Of a stretch of DNA of 64,000 bases, positions 51,590-59,529 are shown piece after piece (position 1 is the stretch's first letter; each line of letters opens with the position of its first letter). The notes under the pieces were generated by a model. That model was not told the DNA's origin. It did not search any database and saw only the letters and a program-made list of their open reading frames with translations. A program made the translations under genes and the position numbers. The DNA is from Leadbetterella sp964563435 (GTDB lineage Bacteria > Bacteroidota > Bacteroidia > Cytophagales > Spirosomataceae), in the NCBI GenBank assembly GCA_964563435.1, contig CAZLXI010000001.1:62001-126000 (forward strand), written 5' to 3'.

Positions 51590-53275
51590 TTATAACTGCT
51601 TCTTTAATTTCCTCAAAAGTATATCGAGCGGCAGTGCATTCAGCGTCATATCGGCCGGGAGGCCTGCTTTCCGGGCGATCATCACGCCATATTTCATATC
51701 CAGGAGGCCCGCAGTGCTGTGTGCATCCGGATTGATGCTGATCATAACGCCTTTTTCGAGGCAATAATCTATCCAGGTCCAGTCGATGTCGAGCCGGTAA
51801 GGGTTGGCATTTAATTCCATGACCACGCCGTTGGCCGCGCAGGCATCGATGACCTTCCGGTGGTCAATGGGATACCCCGTTCTGCGAAGCAGTAAACGCC
51901 CTGTCGGATGCCCGAGAATGCTCGTATAAGGATTCTCGACAGCTTTTATCAGCCGGTACGTTGCCTTTTCGATATCCATGCTCAGTACGGAATGCACCGA
52001 GGCCACGATATAGTCAAAGGTTTTAAGGATTTCCGGGTCATAATCCAGGCTTCCGTCAGGGAGAATGTCGGATTCTATCCCTTTCAATATCCGGAATCCG
52101 CCGTTAAAGCCGGCATTCAGCGCATCGATCTCCCGGTGCTGCTTTTGAACGGTCTCCGGCCATAGTCCGCGGGCATAGGCAGCGGTCTGACTGTGATCGG
52201 CAATTCCGAAGTATTCCCACCCCAGGTCATGGCAGGCCTGAGCCATTTCTGTAAGTGTATGTTTACCATCGGAATAGGTGGAATGATTGTGTACTGTGCC
52301 CCGGATCTTTTCCCAGGTAATGATGCTCTCCGGTGTAACGATCTTCTCAAACTCGCCCCGGCCGTTTCGCATTTCCGGAATAATATAAGATACTCCGAAC
52401 TGTTCGTAAGCCTGCCTTTCCGATTCAAAGCCGCCTTTGCCCAGGAAACTCAGGAAAGTTTCCCCGTTTCCGTTCTGATGCACCAGGTGCTCTTCGGCAG
52501 CACTTTTGATGATACTTTTAGGAATGAGATCCCGTGAGGAAGACTTTTCAATGACTACCGGGATCTCAAAGTCCAGATAATGCCCGCGCCAGGTGCCCGG
52601 AGAGGATTCTTTTATGTTCTGATGAAAAGTATCGTCAGGGAGCTTTATTCCACCGAAACCGTCTTTTACTACTATAAATGTAAGTTCGGAAACAATATTC
52701 TCGTAGCGCAATGCTTCGCCGCTGAGGTAAGCATCCGGGTAGATCTTTTGGATCTCTGCGAGTATCTGGTCGCTCAGGAGAAGCGCTTCGTCGAGGCGGA
52801 ATTTCCCTTTCAGGCTCTCCAGGAAGGCGATCGACTCCAGGATGGACTCCTGGGTTTTTACACCAAAGCCTTTCAGTTGCGCAATAACTCCTTTTTCACA
52901 GGCTTCTTTCAGCCTTTCCAGGTTGTCGATCCCCAGATCTTTCCACAGTGCTTTGACCTTCTTGATCCCCAGCCCTTTTACCTGCATAATGTCAAAAATC
53001 CCCGGCGGTGTCTGCTGTGTCAGTTCTTCCAGTTCCCTAAGCGTACCCGTTTCCAGAATTTCCAGAATGGCTTTCTGAATGATCTTACCGTATACCCGGA
53101 TCTGCCCGATCTGCACGGGCGTCATACCGGCGATCTGCGTATCGAGCCTTTCAAGGGTAAACATCGAATCCACATAGGCTTTAGCCCTCAGGGGATCCAC
53201 ATCATGCAGGTCCAGAAGCTTCCCGTCAAGCTGAAGGATCTCGGCAATATCCGGGTTGGTCAGTTGAATTTCCAT
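51590..53275 (-). CDS. PolX-like protein, PHP domain intact, polymerase site degenerate
   Basis: A 561-residue relative of bacterial DNA polymerase X. An HhH module (VKGLGIKKVKALWKDLGI) at about 99-116 and a second at about 134-151 precede the nucleotidyltransferase palm. In active PolX the palm has a Gly-Ser with a D-x-D metal pair; here the matching stretch SGEALRYENIVSELTF (185-200) lacks both Asp, so polymerisation is unlikely. The C-terminal PHP phosphoesterase is complete: VHNHSTYSDG, IADHS, GIESDILPDG, ILGHPTG and INPDAHST. ATG 53275 lies six bases after a -7 box; a TTG extension would include that promoter. Confidence 0.82.
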   Translation of the reverse strand: MEIQLTNPDIAEILQLDGKLLDLHDVDPLRAKAYVDSMFTLERLDTQIAGMTPVQIGQIRVYGKIIQKAILEILETGTLRELEELTQQTPPGIFDIMQVKGLGIKKVKALWKDLGIDNLERLKEACEKGVIAQLKGFGVKTQESILESIAFLESLKGKFRLDEALLLSDQILAEIQKIYPDAYLSGEALRYENIVSELTFIVVKDGFGGIKLPDDTFHQNIKESSPGTWRGHYLDFEIPVVIEKSSSRDLIPKSIIKSAAEEHLVHQNGNGETFLSFLGKGGFESERQAYEQFGVSYIIPEMRNGRGEFEKIVTPESIITWEKIRGTVHNHSTYSDGKHTLTEMAQACHDLGWEYFGIADHSQTAAYARGLWPETVQKQHREIDALNAGFNGGFRILKGIESDILPDGSLDYDPEILKTFDYIVASVHSVLSMDIEKATYRLIKAVENPYTSILGHPTGRLLLRRTGYPIDHRKVIDACAANGVVMELNANPYRLDIDWTWIDYCLEKGVMISINPDAHSTAGLLDMKYGVMIARKAGLPADMTLNALPLDILLRKLKKQL

Positions 53276-53281
53276 AGAGCA

Positions 53282-53310
53282 CAAAGTTAGAAGAGCTTGT
53301 TTAAAACAAA
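53282..53310 (-). promoter_or_regulatory. Promoter for the PolX-like gene, leaderless or nearly so
   Basis: TTTG (53310-53307), 17-base spacer and a perfect TAACTTTG (53289-53282), six bases before the ATG at 53275. The -33 element overlaps the T run of the secG terminator. Confidence 0.6.
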
Positions 53311-53332
53311 AAAAGATATCCTGCAAAGGATA
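53308..53332 (-). terminator. secG terminator
   Basis: On the minus strand TATCCT-TTGC-AGGATA then TCTTTTTTT. Short six-pair stem but a good T run. It overlaps the promoter of the next gene. Confidence 0.7.
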
Positions 53333-53365
53333 CCTTATCTTTGAAATAATGCTTTTAAAAACGGA

Positions 53366-53707
53366 TTATTTTGCCGTATCCGCTGCTGCCGGTACAGGAA
53401 CCGGTAACGCAGGAACAGTGGTGGTGGTAGTGGCTTTTTCCACATTCACATCGCTGTCAGTGACCTGCTGGCTACCGGTAGATTTGATAAAGATCAATGT
53501 TCCCAGCGAACCCACCAGGATAAACGTAAAAAATCCCCAGGTCAGCCGCTCTACAATATCGCCTGTCTTCTGAACACCGAACATCTGTGCGCCACCGCTT
53601 CCGCCAAATTCGGAAGAAAGTCCGCCACCTTTCGGATTCTGGATCAAAACCACAATGGTCAGAAGAACTGCCGCTATAATTAACAATACAATAATAGTAG
53701 TAACCAT
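53366..53707 (-). CDS. secG: Preprotein translocase subunit SecG
   Basis: A 113-residue SecYEG subunit. Helix 1 at about 2-22 (TIIVLLIIAAVLLTIVVLIQ), the conserved Gly-rich loop NPKGGGLSSEFGGSGGAQMFG, and helix 2 at about 56-74. A Thr/Pro/Ala-rich cytoplasmic tail follows (about 85-113). It is a stand-alone gene with its own -7 box, downstream of lptE and the small unknown gene. Confidence 0.93.
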   Translation of the reverse strand: MVTTIIVLLIIAAVLLTIVVLIQNPKGGGLSSEFGGSGGAQMFGVQKTGDIVERLTWGFFTFILVGSLGTLIFIKSTGSQQVTDSDVNVEKATTTTTVPALPVPVPAAADTAK

Positions 53708-53729
53708 ATAATTTCTAAATTTCGAGCCG

Positions 53730-53737
53730 CAAAGATA
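53730..53737 (-). promoter_or_regulatory. -7 box for secG
   Basis: Perfect TATCTTTG on the minus strand, with a leader of about 17 bases. Confidence 0.45.
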
Positions 53738-53783
53738 ACAATTTTCAATTATCCTTTATAAAATATAATTAATTTTTTAAAGG

Positions 53784-54128
53784 CTAAACCGGACGGGAGG
53801 CCGACCCGTGATGCTTCAGGTATTTTTTAATGGCCTTCTTCTGAAGACTCATCCGGGCGGCCCTTGAAAGTCCCCCGGTCGGAAAAGACAACACGGGGTC
53901 TTCCGGAACCGGGCGGAACACTTCATCAAGAAGCCCGGTATTTCTCCGGATAATCTCCTGCCCTTTTTCCCAGTATTCAGCGTAAGTATCAAACACCGGA
54001 TAGTGGGTCAACAGGGCAAAAGGCAGCTCAAAGCCCTGGTTATTGGCACAAATAAAAACCAGTCCACGGGTGTCTTCCTCGCTCGTAAAATCGCTATTAT
54101 CAATTATTTTATTGAGCTCCTTTACCAT
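53784..54128 (-). CDS. Small protein of unknown function
   Basis: A 114-residue soluble protein I cannot name. It has LVFICANNQGFELPFALLTHYPV near residues 23-45, an EYWEKGQEIIRR helix and a Lys/His-rich basic C-terminus (QKKAIKKYLKHHG). It overlaps the end of lptE by seven bases, so it is co-translated with it. In Bacteroidota genes of this size often sit between lptE and secG, but I cannot confirm a family. Confidence 0.6.
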   Translation of the reverse strand: MVKELNKIIDNSDFTSEEDTRGLVFICANNQGFELPFALLTHYPVFDTYAEYWEKGQEIIRRNTGLLDEVFRPVPEDPVLSFPTGGLSRAARMSLQKKAIKKYLKHHGSASRPV

Positions 54129-54625
54129 TTTGCCACTGTATCTCCGAAAATATTAAGCACCAGCTGATCCAGTATTTTGGGCACCAGCGCAGGCTCCGCT
54201 TCTGTCAATGTCTGGTTCTGGGGATAATCCATATAAAATGAAAAGTCTTTTTCGAAATTATCCGCCTCGTTATACTTATTGGAGAAGACCACTTCCACTA
54301 CAATGGTCAGCCGGTTCATGGCGGCTTTATCGCCACTGGCGGAAGAGGCCACACCATCTGTCCGGTAGTCTACAATTGACCCTTCAATCTGGATGTCTCC
54401 GCTCTGGGCCACCTGCTTCAGCTTGGTATTCCGCTGGTAGTATTCCTTCAGTTTCTCGGTCAGATCCTGGGAGATAGTAGCATAGCTGGAGGGTGCAGAC
54501 AAGCTGATGTTCTGAATGGAAAATGTTTTCACATCGGCCGAAAGGGTGCTTCGTCCTGTGAAAGAATATACTCCACATGCGCTCAGCAGAACAGACATTA
54601 TCCCTATGATGCTAAGGTTTCTCAT
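54122..54625 (-). CDS. lptE: LptE-like lipopolysaccharide assembly lipoprotein
   Basis: A 167-residue outer-membrane lipoprotein. The lipobox is LLSAC with Cys17, from a start at 54625 (a frame 23 codons longer overlaps the upstream gene and is not needed). The conserved GVYSFTGRSTLSADVKTFSIQN-like first strand and the NRLTIVVEVVFSNKYN and FGDTVAKW parts match the Bacteroidota LptE group, which plugs the LptD barrel. It overlaps the sigma-54-type regulator by 14 bases, a common gene order (miaB, regulator, lptE) in this phylum. Confidence 0.85.
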   Translation of the reverse strand: MRNLSIIGIMSVLLSACGVYSFTGRSTLSADVKTFSIQNISLSAPSSYATISQDLTEKLKEYYQRNTKLKQVAQSGDIQIEGSIVDYRTDGVASSASGDKAAMNRLTIVVEVVFSNKYNEADNFEKDFSFYMDYPQNQTLTEAEPALVPKILDQLVLNIFGDTVAKW

Positions 54626-55886
54626 CGGCAATATCGTATTGTTTGATCTTTCTGTACAGCGTTCTTTCGGAGATTCCCAGGCTCTGAGCAGCATACTTGC
54701 GCTTAAAATTACTTTTCCGGAGTGCCTTGATGATCATTTCCTTTTCATTTTTTTCCAGGGAAAGGGAGTCTTCATCTGTTTCGTGCGTAATATCTTCGAT
54801 ATCCTCGTTATTCCGTTGAACGTCATCAATTTTCAATGTATTGGCACTGAAGGGAGAATACATATTATCTTCCGGATGTGCATACAGTGCAGGCGGCTCC
54901 GTTGTCACTTCATGAAAGAATTCGGGGCTTACCGCCTCTTTGTCCACCGTGTTCCCCGACATCAGCGTATACACCAGTTTTTTCAGATCGGTCACGTCTT
55001 TTTTCATATCAAACAGCACTTTGTACAGGATCTCCCGTTCTGAAAAGTCCTGCACTTCCTTCATATTCAGTAATGCCGGAAGTCCGGCAGATTGCTCCTT
55101 CGGAAGATATTTCGACAATATTACTCCTGTGATCAGGCGATCAGGCTCCAGCAGTGTGATCTGTTCGGCTATGTTCTTCAGTTGCCGTATATTGCCCGGA
55201 AAGCGGAAAGAGCGTAGCATAACCCGGGCATCCTCAGACAGCTCCACCGGCTCTATCCGGTTCTTTTCGGCAAAATCGGTAGTGAATTTGAGAAAAAGCA
55301 GCTCAATATCAAACCCGCGATCCCGCAGGGGCGGCACCTTGACCGGCACCGTATTCAGCCGGTAATAAAGATCTTCCCGGAATTTTCCGTTTTCCACGGC
55401 AGACATCAGGTCCACATTGGTAGCCGCCACCACGCGGACATCGGTTTTCCTGACCGTAGAAGACCCTACCGGAATGTACTCCCCGTTTTCGAGCACACGA
55501 AGCAAACGCGCCTGGGTGCCTATGGGCATCTCCCCTATTTCATCCAGGAAAATGGTACCGTGGTTAGTGGTCTCGAAATATCCTTTCCGGTCGTCTACGG
55601 CCCCGGTAAATGAACCCTTAACATGCCCGAAAAGCTCGGAATCGATGGTGCCTTCGGGAATAGCGCCGCAGTTAATGGCAATAAAAGGTCCCCTGCGCCG
55701 GTTGCTCAGGCCGTGAATAATCTTCGAAAAAGATTCTTTTCCACTGCCGCTCTCCCCATTGATCAGAACGGTCAGATCGGTGGGTGCTACCTGAATGGCC
55801 ACACTGAGGGCATAGTTCAGGGCAGGCGCATTGCCTATGATCCCGAAACGGTTCTTTACGTCCTGTATTTCACGGGTATTCTCCAT
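54612..55886 (-). CDS. Sigma-54-interaction-type AAA+ regulator, no receiver
   Basis: A 424-residue bacterial enhancer-binding-type protein. Walker A GESGSGKE, the sigma-54-contact loop as GSFTGA (the common form is GAFTGA), Walker B GTIFLDEIGEM and an arginine-finger region ENGKFREDLYYRL are intact. No receiver or sensor domain precedes the AAA+ part. A linker of about 110 residues follows, then a Fis-type helix-turn-helix at the C-terminus (RKYAAQSLGISERTLYRKIK). It lies three bases after miaB and overlaps lptE, linking an RNA-modification gene to LPS assembly. Whether sigma-54 is its partner is not visible here. Confidence 0.85.
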   Translation of the reverse strand: MENTREIQDVKNRFGIIGNAPALNYALSVAIQVAPTDLTVLINGESGSGKESFSKIIHGLSNRRRGPFIAINCGAIPEGTIDSELFGHVKGSFTGAVDDRKGYFETTNHGTIFLDEIGEMPIGTQARLLRVLENGEYIPVGSSTVRKTDVRVVAATNVDLMSAVENGKFREDLYYRLNTVPVKVPPLRDRGFDIELLFLKFTTDFAEKNRIEPVELSEDARVMLRSFRFPGNIRQLKNIAEQITLLEPDRLITGVILSKYLPKEQSAGLPALLNMKEVQDFSEREILYKVLFDMKKDVTDLKKLVYTLMSGNTVDKEAVSPEFFHEVTTEPPALYAHPEDNMYSPFSANTLKIDDVQRNNEDIEDITHETDEDSLSLEKNEKEMIIKALRKSNFKRKYAAQSLGISERTLYRKIKQYDIADEKP

Positions 55887-55888
55887 GC

Positions 55889-57277
55889 TCAGTCTACGAT
55901 TTCCCCTTTAAGTGTGGCCGCACTGCAGGAGGTTACCAATACATTCACGTATTCTCCTTTCCGGTAATGCTTGCGCGGGAAAACCACCATCTTATTCTGA
56001 TCATTGCGTCCGCAAAGATCCTCTGTTGAGCGCTTCGATTCACCCTCAATCAGAATCCTGTGCACTTTTCCCACCGCTTCCTGATTCCGCAAAAGTGAAT
56101 GTTCCTGCTGTTTGGCAATGATCTCATTCAGCCGCCGTTTTTTATCTTCCTCCGACACGTCATCCTTCAGCTTTTTGGCCGCCGGTGTACCCGGTCTTTC
56201 CGAATAGAAGAACATATAACCGTAGTCGAACTTCACATAATCCATAAGCGAAAGTGTATCCCGGTGATCTTCTTCGGTTTCGGTACAGAAACCGGCGATC
56301 AGGTCATGCGAAATACCGCAATCTTCGCCGATGATCTCCCGGATGCGGTCTATTTTGCCCAGGTACCACTCCCGGTCATAGGTACGGTTCATCAACTGGA
56401 GTATCCGCGAGCTTCCGCTTTGCGCCGGTAAATGGATATAGTTGCAGATGTTGTCGTATTTCTTCATGGTGTGCAGGACCTCATCCGTGATATCTTTGGG
56501 GTGGGAGGTGGAAAATCTCACTCTCAGGTCCGGGCTGATAAGGGCCACTTTTTCCAGCAATTGCGCAAAGTTAAAAGACTCCGCCTCGTTCTTCCAGTTA
56601 TAGGAGTCCACGTTCTGGCCCAGCAGGGTCACTTCGCGGTATCCCTTTTCAAAAAGATCACGGGCCTCGTTCTCTACGGAATGCGGGTCGCGGCTGCGCT
56701 CCCGGCCCCGGGTAAAAGGAACCACACAAAAGCTGCACATATTGTTACAGCCCCGCATGATGGATATAAAGGCCGATACGCCGTTCGAATCCAGCCGTAT
56801 GGGCGTTATGTCGGCGTAGGTCTCTTCTCGGGAAAGGAAAACATTCACCGCCTTATGCCCTTCATCCACTTCCTGCAACAGGTTAGGCAGGTCGCGGTAG
56901 GCATCCGGGCCTACTACGAGGTCCACCATTTTCTCTTCTTCCAGGAACTGGGTTTTCAGCCTTTCCGCCATGCAACCCAGCACACCGATCTTCAGACCGG
57001 GGTTTCGCCGCTTATTGGAATTTAAAATACTCAGCCGGTTTCTTACCCGCTGTTCGGCATTGTCGCGGATGGCACAGGTATTCAGCAAAATGAGATCGGC
57101 CTCCACTACATCGGAAGTGGTGGAATAACCGCTATTCCGGAGAATGGACGCCACTACCTCGCTGTCGGCGAAGTTCATCTGGCACCCGTAACTTTCTATA
57201 TACAGCTTTTTGGTTCCGTTAACGAATTCATTGACGGTAATTTTTGCTTCTTCAACCTCTTCTGTCAGATGGCTCAT
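55889..57277 (-). CDS. miaB: tRNA-2-methylthio-N6-isopentenyladenosine synthase MiaB
   Basis: Radical SAM methylthiotransferase of 462 residues that makes ms2i6A37 in tRNA. Auxiliary cluster Cys in ESYGCQMNFADSE, NTCAIRDNAE and GCMAERL; radical SAM motif GCNNMCSFCVVPFTRG; C-terminal TRAM domain from about residue 395. Length and motifs are typical. It starts an operon with the sigma-54-type regulator, lptE and a small gene. A perfect -7 box lies 28 bases upstream of the ATG. Confidence 0.95.
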   Translation of the reverse strand: MSHLTEEVEEAKITVNEFVNGTKKLYIESYGCQMNFADSEVVASILRNSGYSTTSDVVEADLILLNTCAIRDNAEQRVRNRLSILNSNKRRNPGLKIGVLGCMAERLKTQFLEEEKMVDLVVGPDAYRDLPNLLQEVDEGHKAVNVFLSREETYADITPIRLDSNGVSAFISIMRGCNNMCSFCVVPFTRGRERSRDPHSVENEARDLFEKGYREVTLLGQNVDSYNWKNEAESFNFAQLLEKVALISPDLRVRFSTSHPKDITDEVLHTMKKYDNICNYIHLPAQSGSSRILQLMNRTYDREWYLGKIDRIREIIGEDCGISHDLIAGFCTETEEDHRDTLSLMDYVKFDYGYMFFYSERPGTPAAKKLKDDVSEEDKKRRLNEIIAKQQEHSLLRNQEAVGKVHRILIEGESKRSTEDLCGRNDQNKMVVFPRKHYRKGEYVNVLVTSCSAATLKGEIVD

Positions 57278-57305
57278 TCCCTGTCTGTTTTTAAAATTAA
57301 ACGTG

Positions 57306-57313
57306 CAAAGTTA
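57306..57313 (-). promoter_or_regulatory. -7 box for the miaB operon
   Basis: Perfect TAACTTTG on the minus strand, leader about 23 bases. The TTG repeats upstream are at the wrong spacing for a -33. Confidence 0.45.
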
Positions 57314-57471
57314 CGCAATTCTGACAATATGGCAGACATTTTCGGGGATATTGTTTGCAGCGGTCGGTTTTCCGGACAAACGGCCGGGCTTCTCTAAAAA
57401 AACAGGTAGGCTGGGGTTCGAAACCGTTTTTTTTGTAATTTGAAGCCCATATTCAACCTACCGTAAGACCG

Positions 57472-58746
57472 ATGATGAAAAAAATCCTGATCGTACTGGT
57501 TTGCACCACGTACAGCCTGATGGGGCAACAGGCTCCTGCCCTGACCTCCGGTACCCCTCAAAGTGCCGGCATCTCCGAAGACCGGCTCAAACGGATCGAC
57601 ACCATGCTCAGGGAAGCGATAGAAAAAGAAGAAGTTCCCGGCGCTGTGGCATTGATAGCCCGGAAGGGGAAGATCGTTTACCTGAAAGCGTTCGGAAATG
57701 CCGCCCCCGGCAAAGCCCAGAAGACGGACGATATTTTCCGGATCGCCTCCCAGACCAAGGCCATCACTGCTACCGGCCTCATGATGCTGTGGGAAGAGGG
57801 GAAGTTCCGCCTCGACGATCCGGTATCGAAATATATCCCCGAATTCAAAAACGCGGGTATCCTGGATACCTTTAACGAAAAGGATTCCAGCTTTACGACC
57901 AAACCCGCTTCCCGGCCTATCACCATCCGGCATCTGCTTAACCATACCTCGGGCATTGGTTACGGCATCATTGACGACAGTACGTTCCGGAAAATTTACC
58001 AGAAAGCCGGGATCAAAGACATATTTTCGGCCGACCCTGTAAGCACGAAAGAAAACATCCTCCGCCTGGCAAAAATGCCGCTGCACTTTAACCCGGGTGA
58101 AAAATACAAATACAGCGAAGGGCTCGACGTGGCCGGTTACCTGATCGAAGTACTTTCAGGAAAACCCCTGGATGTCTTTTTCAAAGAGCGGATCTTCGAT
58201 CCCCTGCAGATGAACGACACCTACTTTTACCTGCCCGAAAACAAGGCGGCACGGCTTGTAGATGTTCAGACCAAAAAGGCCGGAGCATGGGCCACTTTCA
58301 ACGATAACCCCTATTATGACGCGCTTTACCCGCTTATCGGTGCCAAAACCTTCTTTTCAGGAGGCGCCGGCCTCTCATCTACCGCTACCGACTACGCCCG
58401 CTTTCTGCAGATGTACCTCAATAAAGGTATTTATAACGGAAAACGCCTGCTAAGCCGGCTGACCGTAGAAGTGATCCTGGCCAACCAGGTCGGCGACCTT
58501 TGGGGCGGAGCCGGAGGAAATGAACATTTCGGTCTGGCTTTTTCCGTGGTTACTAAAAAAGGACAGGACGCCGGTGGACAAGGCAGCGAAGGTACCTTCG
58601 GCTGGGGCGGCTATTTTAATACGCAATATTTTGCAGATCCGAAAGAGCAGGTCATCGGCATCCTCATGAAACAAACCCAGGAGATCAGCGGAGATAATAC
58701 CGCCTGGAAATTCAGACAACTGATTTTCCAGACCATTAATGACTAA
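57472..58746 (+). CDS. Secreted serine hydrolase, class C beta-lactamase-like fold
   Basis: A 424-residue exported protein (signal KKILIVLVCTTYSLMG). Penicillin-binding/beta-lactamase-type S-x-x-K motif is ASQTK (in RIASQTKAITA) with the serine near residue 100; the second motif, usually Y-x-N, reads YSE (KYSEGLDVAG), and HFGLAFS lies where the K/H-T/S-G motif is expected. Such proteins are esterases, D-amino acid or peptide hydrolases; beta-lactamase activity cannot be assumed. ATG-ATG at the start leaves a one-codon ambiguity. It precedes the ThuA genes on the same strand. Confidence 0.83.
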   Translation: MMKKILIVLVCTTYSLMGQQAPALTSGTPQSAGISEDRLKRIDTMLREAIEKEEVPGAVALIARKGKIVYLKAFGNAAPGKAQKTDDIFRIASQTKAITATGLMMLWEEGKFRLDDPVSKYIPEFKNAGILDTFNEKDSSFTTKPASRPITIRHLLNHTSGIGYGIIDDSTFRKIYQKAGIKDIFSADPVSTKENILRLAKMPLHFNPGEKYKYSEGLDVAGYLIEVLSGKPLDVFFKERIFDPLQMNDTYFYLPENKAARLVDVQTKKAGAWATFNDNPYYDALYPLIGAKTFFSGGAGLSSTATDYARFLQMYLNKGIYNGKRLLSRLTVEVILANQVGDLWGGAGGNEHFGLAFSVVTKKGQDAGGQGSEGTFGWGGYFNTQYFADPKEQVIGILMKQTQEISGDNTAWKFRQLIFQTIND

Positions 58747-58770
58747 CCTTTTAACTACTTGCTTCTAACT

Positions 58771-59499
58771 ATGAAAAATGGATTATTTCTTATGAGCCTG
58801 TTATTATTGATGAGTATTGCCGGCTTCTCTTCTGATCTTAAAGTGCTTGTATTCAGTAAAACCACAGGGTTCCGGCACAGCTCTATTGAGCCAGGGATCG
58901 CCGCACTGAAAAAAATGGCGGCGGAAAAAGACTTCCAGGCAGATTTCAGTGAAGACTCCGGAGTATTTACTGCCACCAACCTGAAACAATACCGGGTAGT
59001 GATCTTCCTGAACACTACAGGTGATGTGTTTAATGAGGATCAGAAGAAAGCTTTCGAAGGGTATATCCGTTCGGGCGGCGGTTTTGTAGGTATCCATGCC
59101 GCATCGGATACCGAGTTTAACTGGCCCTGGTTTGGCAGACTGGTAGGAGCCTATTTCCTGGATCATCCGAATAACCCCAACGTGAAACCCGGGAAATTTG
59201 TGGTATTGATGAAAAACCACTGGGCCACAAAGCACATGCCCGATGAGTTTACGCACACCGATGAGTTTTACAATTTCAGAGCACTCCCCACAGGGGTAAC
59301 GTCGGTACTGAAGGTAGACGAAACCAGCTATACCGGCGGGAAGCACCCCGATTTCCACCCCATGAGCTGGTATCATGAATACGACGGCGGGCGCTCTTTT
59401 TATACCGCCCTGGGCCATACGCATGAATCTTATTCCGACCCGCTTTTCCTGCAGCATGTGTGGGCCGGAATCCGCTATGCGGCTGGCCTGCTGAAATAG
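58771..59499 (+). CDS. ThuA-like domain protein, periplasmic
   Basis: A 242-residue exported protein (signal KNGLFLMSLLLLMSIAGFS; ATG at 58771, not the TTG four codons earlier). The ThuA glutamine-amidotransferase-like fold is evident: VLVFSKTTGFRHSSIEPG, VVIFLNTTGDVFN, GGGFVGIHAASDTEF and the WYHEYDGG and ALGHT segments. ThuA proteins take part in trehalose and related sugar use, but the reaction is unsettled. It lies 24 bases after the serine hydrolase and is highly similar to the first domain of the next gene. Confidence 0.87.
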   Translation: MKNGLFLMSLLLLMSIAGFSSDLKVLVFSKTTGFRHSSIEPGIAALKKMAAEKDFQADFSEDSGVFTATNLKQYRVVIFLNTTGDVFNEDQKKAFEGYIRSGGGFVGIHAASDTEFNWPWFGRLVGAYFLDHPNNPNVKPGKFVVLMKNHWATKHMPDEFTHTDEFYNFRALPTGVTSVLKVDETSYTGGKHPDFHPMSWYHEYDGGRSFYTALGHTHESYSDPLFLQHVWAGIRYAAGLLK

Positions 59500-59529
59500 A
59501 AACCGAAAAATTCAACCTTAAAACTATAC

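Noticed and set aside
57472..58746. Beta-lactamase resistance gene
   Set aside because: S-x-x-K is present, but the second motif is YSE and the third is not a K-T-G; the wider esterase family is more likely.
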